Shown piece after piece: positions 5,571 to 6,821 of a stretch of DNA of 6,821 nt (the stretch's first letter is position 1; each line of letters begins with the position of its first letter). This stretch comes from an uncultured Erysipelotrichaceae bacterium. GTDB taxonomy: Bacteria; Bacillota_I; Bacilli_A; Erysipelotrichales; Coprobacillaceae. The translations under genes were made by a program, and so were the position numbers. The notes beneath the pieces were generated by a model. The model saw nothing but the letters and a program-made list of their open reading frames with translations, had not been told where the DNA came from and searched no databases. The stretch lies in assembly GCA_900317015.1 (NCBI GenBank), contig ONFH01000227.1:1-6821 (forward strand), in the 5' to 3' direction.

Positions 5571-6223
5571 TGAGCTATTTCAATTTATTTAAAAGAAGAA
5601 CGGTTCTCACATCGCTTCTGTTAAGTCTGTGGGTCATTGTCTTAGCCATCTTTATCGTGACTTACATTCCCTTTATTTATCAGATGAATGTGAGCTCTTA
5701 TGGCATCAATACCCATGTCGGACTGACAAATCAACAGATCGTTAAAGCTTATACAACGATCTGTAATTACTTGTCGATCTTTACGTTTGGTGATTTGAAA
5801 GTGCCATACTTTCATCTTACTAAGCATACATTGATTCACTTTCGTGACTGCAAGCATCTCTTTGCCTTTTTCTGGTTCTTCTTTGTCGCAGGGGCTTTTA
5901 CCCTATTGTATTTGATCTATAAGCAGTACAAGGATCGTGATTTCAGCTTCTTGAAATTAACGGTCGTCATTACGATTCTGATCATTGTCTTCTTTGGCAT
6001 CGTAGCGGCTTTAGATTTTGATGATGCTTTTGTGATCATGCATAAGCTGCTCTTTAGAAATAACTACTGGCTGATCGACTGTGCCAAAGATCCGGTCATC
6101 TGGATTTTCCCAGAACAGCTTTTTGACCAGTTATTGATCACGATCTTAGTGATCATCGGTGTGGTCAATGCCTTATTCTTAGGCGTCTATCATTTTTATA
6201 ATCAGAAGATTCTTAATCACTAA
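5570..6223 (+). CDS. lit: Lit-like TIGR01906/DUF1461 membrane protein (candidate lipoprotein intramolecular transacylase)
   Basis: The 217-residue protein has four predicted transmembrane segments (about 13-37, 97-117, 127-148, 186-208) and a ~60-residue extracytoplasmic loop after the first, the topology of the TIGR01906/DUF1461 family. Characterised Lit members move an acyl chain from the diacylglyceryl group to the N-terminal Cys amine of lipoproteins, giving the lyso form. Family-like features are LIHFRDCKHLF (88-98) with H90 and D93, and a second block with H158, NNYWLIDCAKDPVIWIFPE (164-182), including W167, D174, P175 and P181. H90 and H158 are my candidates for the catalytic histidines known in Lit. 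Many TIGR01906 members are untested, so the activity is inference. The ATG overlaps the trmL stop by one base (TAATG), and no good ribosome binding site is visible, so translation probably depends on coupling. The stop codon lies inside the terminator stem. Confidence 0.78.
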   Translation: MSYFNLFKRRTVLTSLLLSLWVIVLAIFIVTYIPFIYQMNVSSYGINTHVGLTNQQIVKAYTTICNYLSIFTFGDLKVPYFHLTKHTLIHFRDCKHLFAFFWFFFVAGAFTLLYLIYKQYKDRDFSFLKLTVVITILIIVFFGIVAALDFDDAFVIMHKLLFRNNYWLIDCAKDPVIWIFPEQLFDQLLITILVIIGVVNALFLGVYHFYNQKILNH

Positions 6224-6235
6224 GAATCTTTTTAT
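6204..6235 (+). terminator. Operon terminator overlapping the lit stop codon
   Basis: AAGATTCTTA (6206-6215) pairs with TAAGAATCTT (6221-6230) over 10 bp with loop ATCAC, extendable by two pairs outward, followed by TTTATATTTT. The TAA stop (6221-6223) forms the loop-proximal end of the 3' arm. The stem is AU-rich, so strength is uncertain, but position and U-tract fit. Confidence 0.75.
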
Positions 6236-6306
6236 ATTTTTAAAAAGAATTGTATTTGGAATGTAAGAAATACTTAAGAAAAATGACAGAAAAAGTAAAG
6301 AAAATA

Positions 6307-6335
6307 TGGTCAACCTTAAAAAAATCTGATAATAT
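6307..6335 (+). promoter_or_regulatory. Candidate promoter of the Nudix gene
   Basis: TGGTCA (6307-6312), 17 nt, then TAATAT (6330-6335), preceded by TGA (6327-6329) as an extended -10. GATAAT (6328-6333) is an alternative register. The start would be near 6340-6342, giving a leader of about 12 nt. The AT-rich stretch 6236-6306 before it holds no gene. Confidence 0.5.
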
Positions 6336-6343
6336 GTGCGAGA

Positions 6344-6349
6344 GGTGAC
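6344..6349 (+). promoter_or_regulatory. GGTGAC ribosome binding site of the Nudix gene
   Basis: GGTGAC lies 4 nt before the ATG at 6354, within the longer purine run AGAGGTGA. It selects this ATG over the in-frame GTG at 6336, which lies upstream of the likely transcription start. Confidence 0.6.
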
Positions 6350-6353
6350 AAAA

Positions 6354-6767
6354 ATGAGTTGTCAGACGTTAGCGCCTGAATCATTATCACATTACGATCT
6401 CGCCATTATTATTTCGACTTATCAGTCACAGCTGCTTCTAAGTCGTCATAAGAAGAGCGTGAATTGGGAACTGCAAGGCGGTCCCATTCAGGAAGGGGAA
6501 ACATTTCTCACGGCCGCAAAAAGGATCTTAGTGGAAGAATCTGGTGCTGTAACTTATAATTTACAGCCTCTTTGTGATTTCGTAATTGATGATGAAAAGA
6601 AGCTAGAAGGGATTTGCTTTATGGCAAATATCTACGATCTCGGACAATTAGGGGATTGTGAAATGAAGGAACGGAAGGCTTTTGAAGAACTGCCAGAAGG
6701 GCGCCTGATGTATCCTGAACTTACATCATTATTAATAGAGAAAAAAAGAGAATTTGAGGATCAATAG
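6354..6767 (+). CDS. Nudix hydrolase with altered Nudix box
   Basis: Nudix enzymes cleave nucleoside diphosphates linked to another group, often in nucleotide-pool sanitation. The 137-residue product has the full-length fold: an N-terminal strand, RHKKSVNWEL (31-40), the Nudix box at 43-65, and a C-terminal FEELPEG...YPEL region (110-123) typical of a common Firmicute group. The box G-x5-E-x7-R-E-U-x-E-E-x-G-U is present as G43, E49, R57, I58, L59, E61, E62, G64, A65. The metal-binding pair E61/E62 is intact, but the first Glu of REUxEE, equivalent to E. coli MutT E53, is Ile58. The usual PGG before the box is also QGG (41-43). The substrate cannot be assigned, and activity may be low or changed. 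It appears to be a single-gene unit with its own promoter and terminator. Start choice: ATG at 6354 with GGTGAC 4 nt upstream. Confidence 0.88.
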   Translation: MSCQTLAPESLSHYDLAIIISTYQSQLLLSRHKKSVNWELQGGPIQEGETFLTAAKRILVEESGAVTYNLQPLCDFVIDDEKKLEGICFMANIYDLGQLGDCEMKERKAFEELPEGRLMYPELTSLLIEKKREFEDQ

Positions 6768-6788
6768 ATGATCACAAGTTCTCTTTTT
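6743..6788 (+). terminator. Intrinsic terminator enclosing the Nudix stop codon
   Basis: Positions 6743-6756 pair with 6775-6788 over 14 bp, with one U-G wobble. A small internal loop leads to an inner stem GATCA (6759-6763) with TGATC (6769-6773) capped by ATAGA, which contains most of the TAG stop (6765-6767). The 3' arm ends in TTTTT (6784-6788). The hairpin begins within the last eight codons of the gene. Confidence 0.7.
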
Positions 6789-6821
6789 GCTTGAGAATGA
6801 AAAAGTCACATAAAAATATTT

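Noticed and set aside
6252..6273. Inverted repeat GTATTT / AAATAC with a 10-nt spacer upstream of the Nudix gene, as an operator
   Set aside because: It is only six bases per arm in very AT-rich DNA, so it is expected by chance, and it lies about 55 bases upstream of the -10 candidate.
6336..6353. GTG start at 6336 for the Nudix protein
   Set aside because: It abuts the -10 box and lies upstream of the likely transcript start. The ATG at 6354 has the properly placed GGTGAC.

Overview
The window is chromosomal DNA of a low-to-moderate GC Firmicute (roughly 40% GC by eye). The AGGAGG-type ribosome binding sites, U-tract terminators, preQ1-controlled QueT transporter and Lit-type membrane protein all fit that phylum. 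Protein style, including the long three-domain aminopeptidase P, suggests the Erysipelotrichia, but that is inference. I see no mobile element, CRISPR array, tRNA or rRNA. Nine protein genes fill almost all the space.

Layout. (1) Positions 8-618: an extended -10 promoter, a preQ1-I riboswitch with a transcription terminator, and queT, the substrate-binding membrane subunit of a queuosine-precursor transporter. (2) Positions 667-2409 on the minus strand: a long-form Xaa-Pro aminopeptidase, ending at a terminator shared with queT. (3) Positions 2502-3640: a two-gene plus-strand unit with an ATGA overlap. It encodes an orphan protein (unrecognised ~90-residue N-terminus plus a lactose/cellobiose-type PTS IIB domain) and a membrane PAP2 phosphatase. 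(4) Positions 3668-4360 on the minus strand: a ChbG/YdjC carbohydrate deacetylase, ending at a terminator shared with the PAP2 gene. (5) Positions 4451-6223: a tight operon rdgB (XTP/dITP pyrophosphatase) - trmL (tRNA wobble 2'-O-methyltransferase) - Lit-like membrane protein (lyso-lipoprotein transacylase family). (6) Positions 6354-6767: a single Nudix hydrolase with an altered Nudix box.

Functional themes. Two genes concern the tRNA wobble base (queT supplies the queuosine precursor; trmL methylates nucleotide 34). Two concern nucleotide or diphosphate sanitation (rdgB, Nudix). Two concern the membrane or lipids (PAP2, Lit-like). The PTS IIB-like protein and the ChbG-type deacetylase resemble parts of a chitobiose system, but the rest of that system is not in the window.

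The regulatory architecture is very compact. Divergent promoters overlap, convergent genes share hairpin terminators, several terminators cover stop codons, and at least three genes show the same arrangement of TGn extended -10, then a GGTGAY ribosome binding site, then ATG about 12 nt after the predicted transcription start. The strongest candidates for something undescribed are the N-terminal region of the IIB-like protein, the Nudix box with its first catalytic Glu replaced, and a roughly three-fold excess of GATC. The last ~30 bases (6790-6821) hold nothing I can identify.
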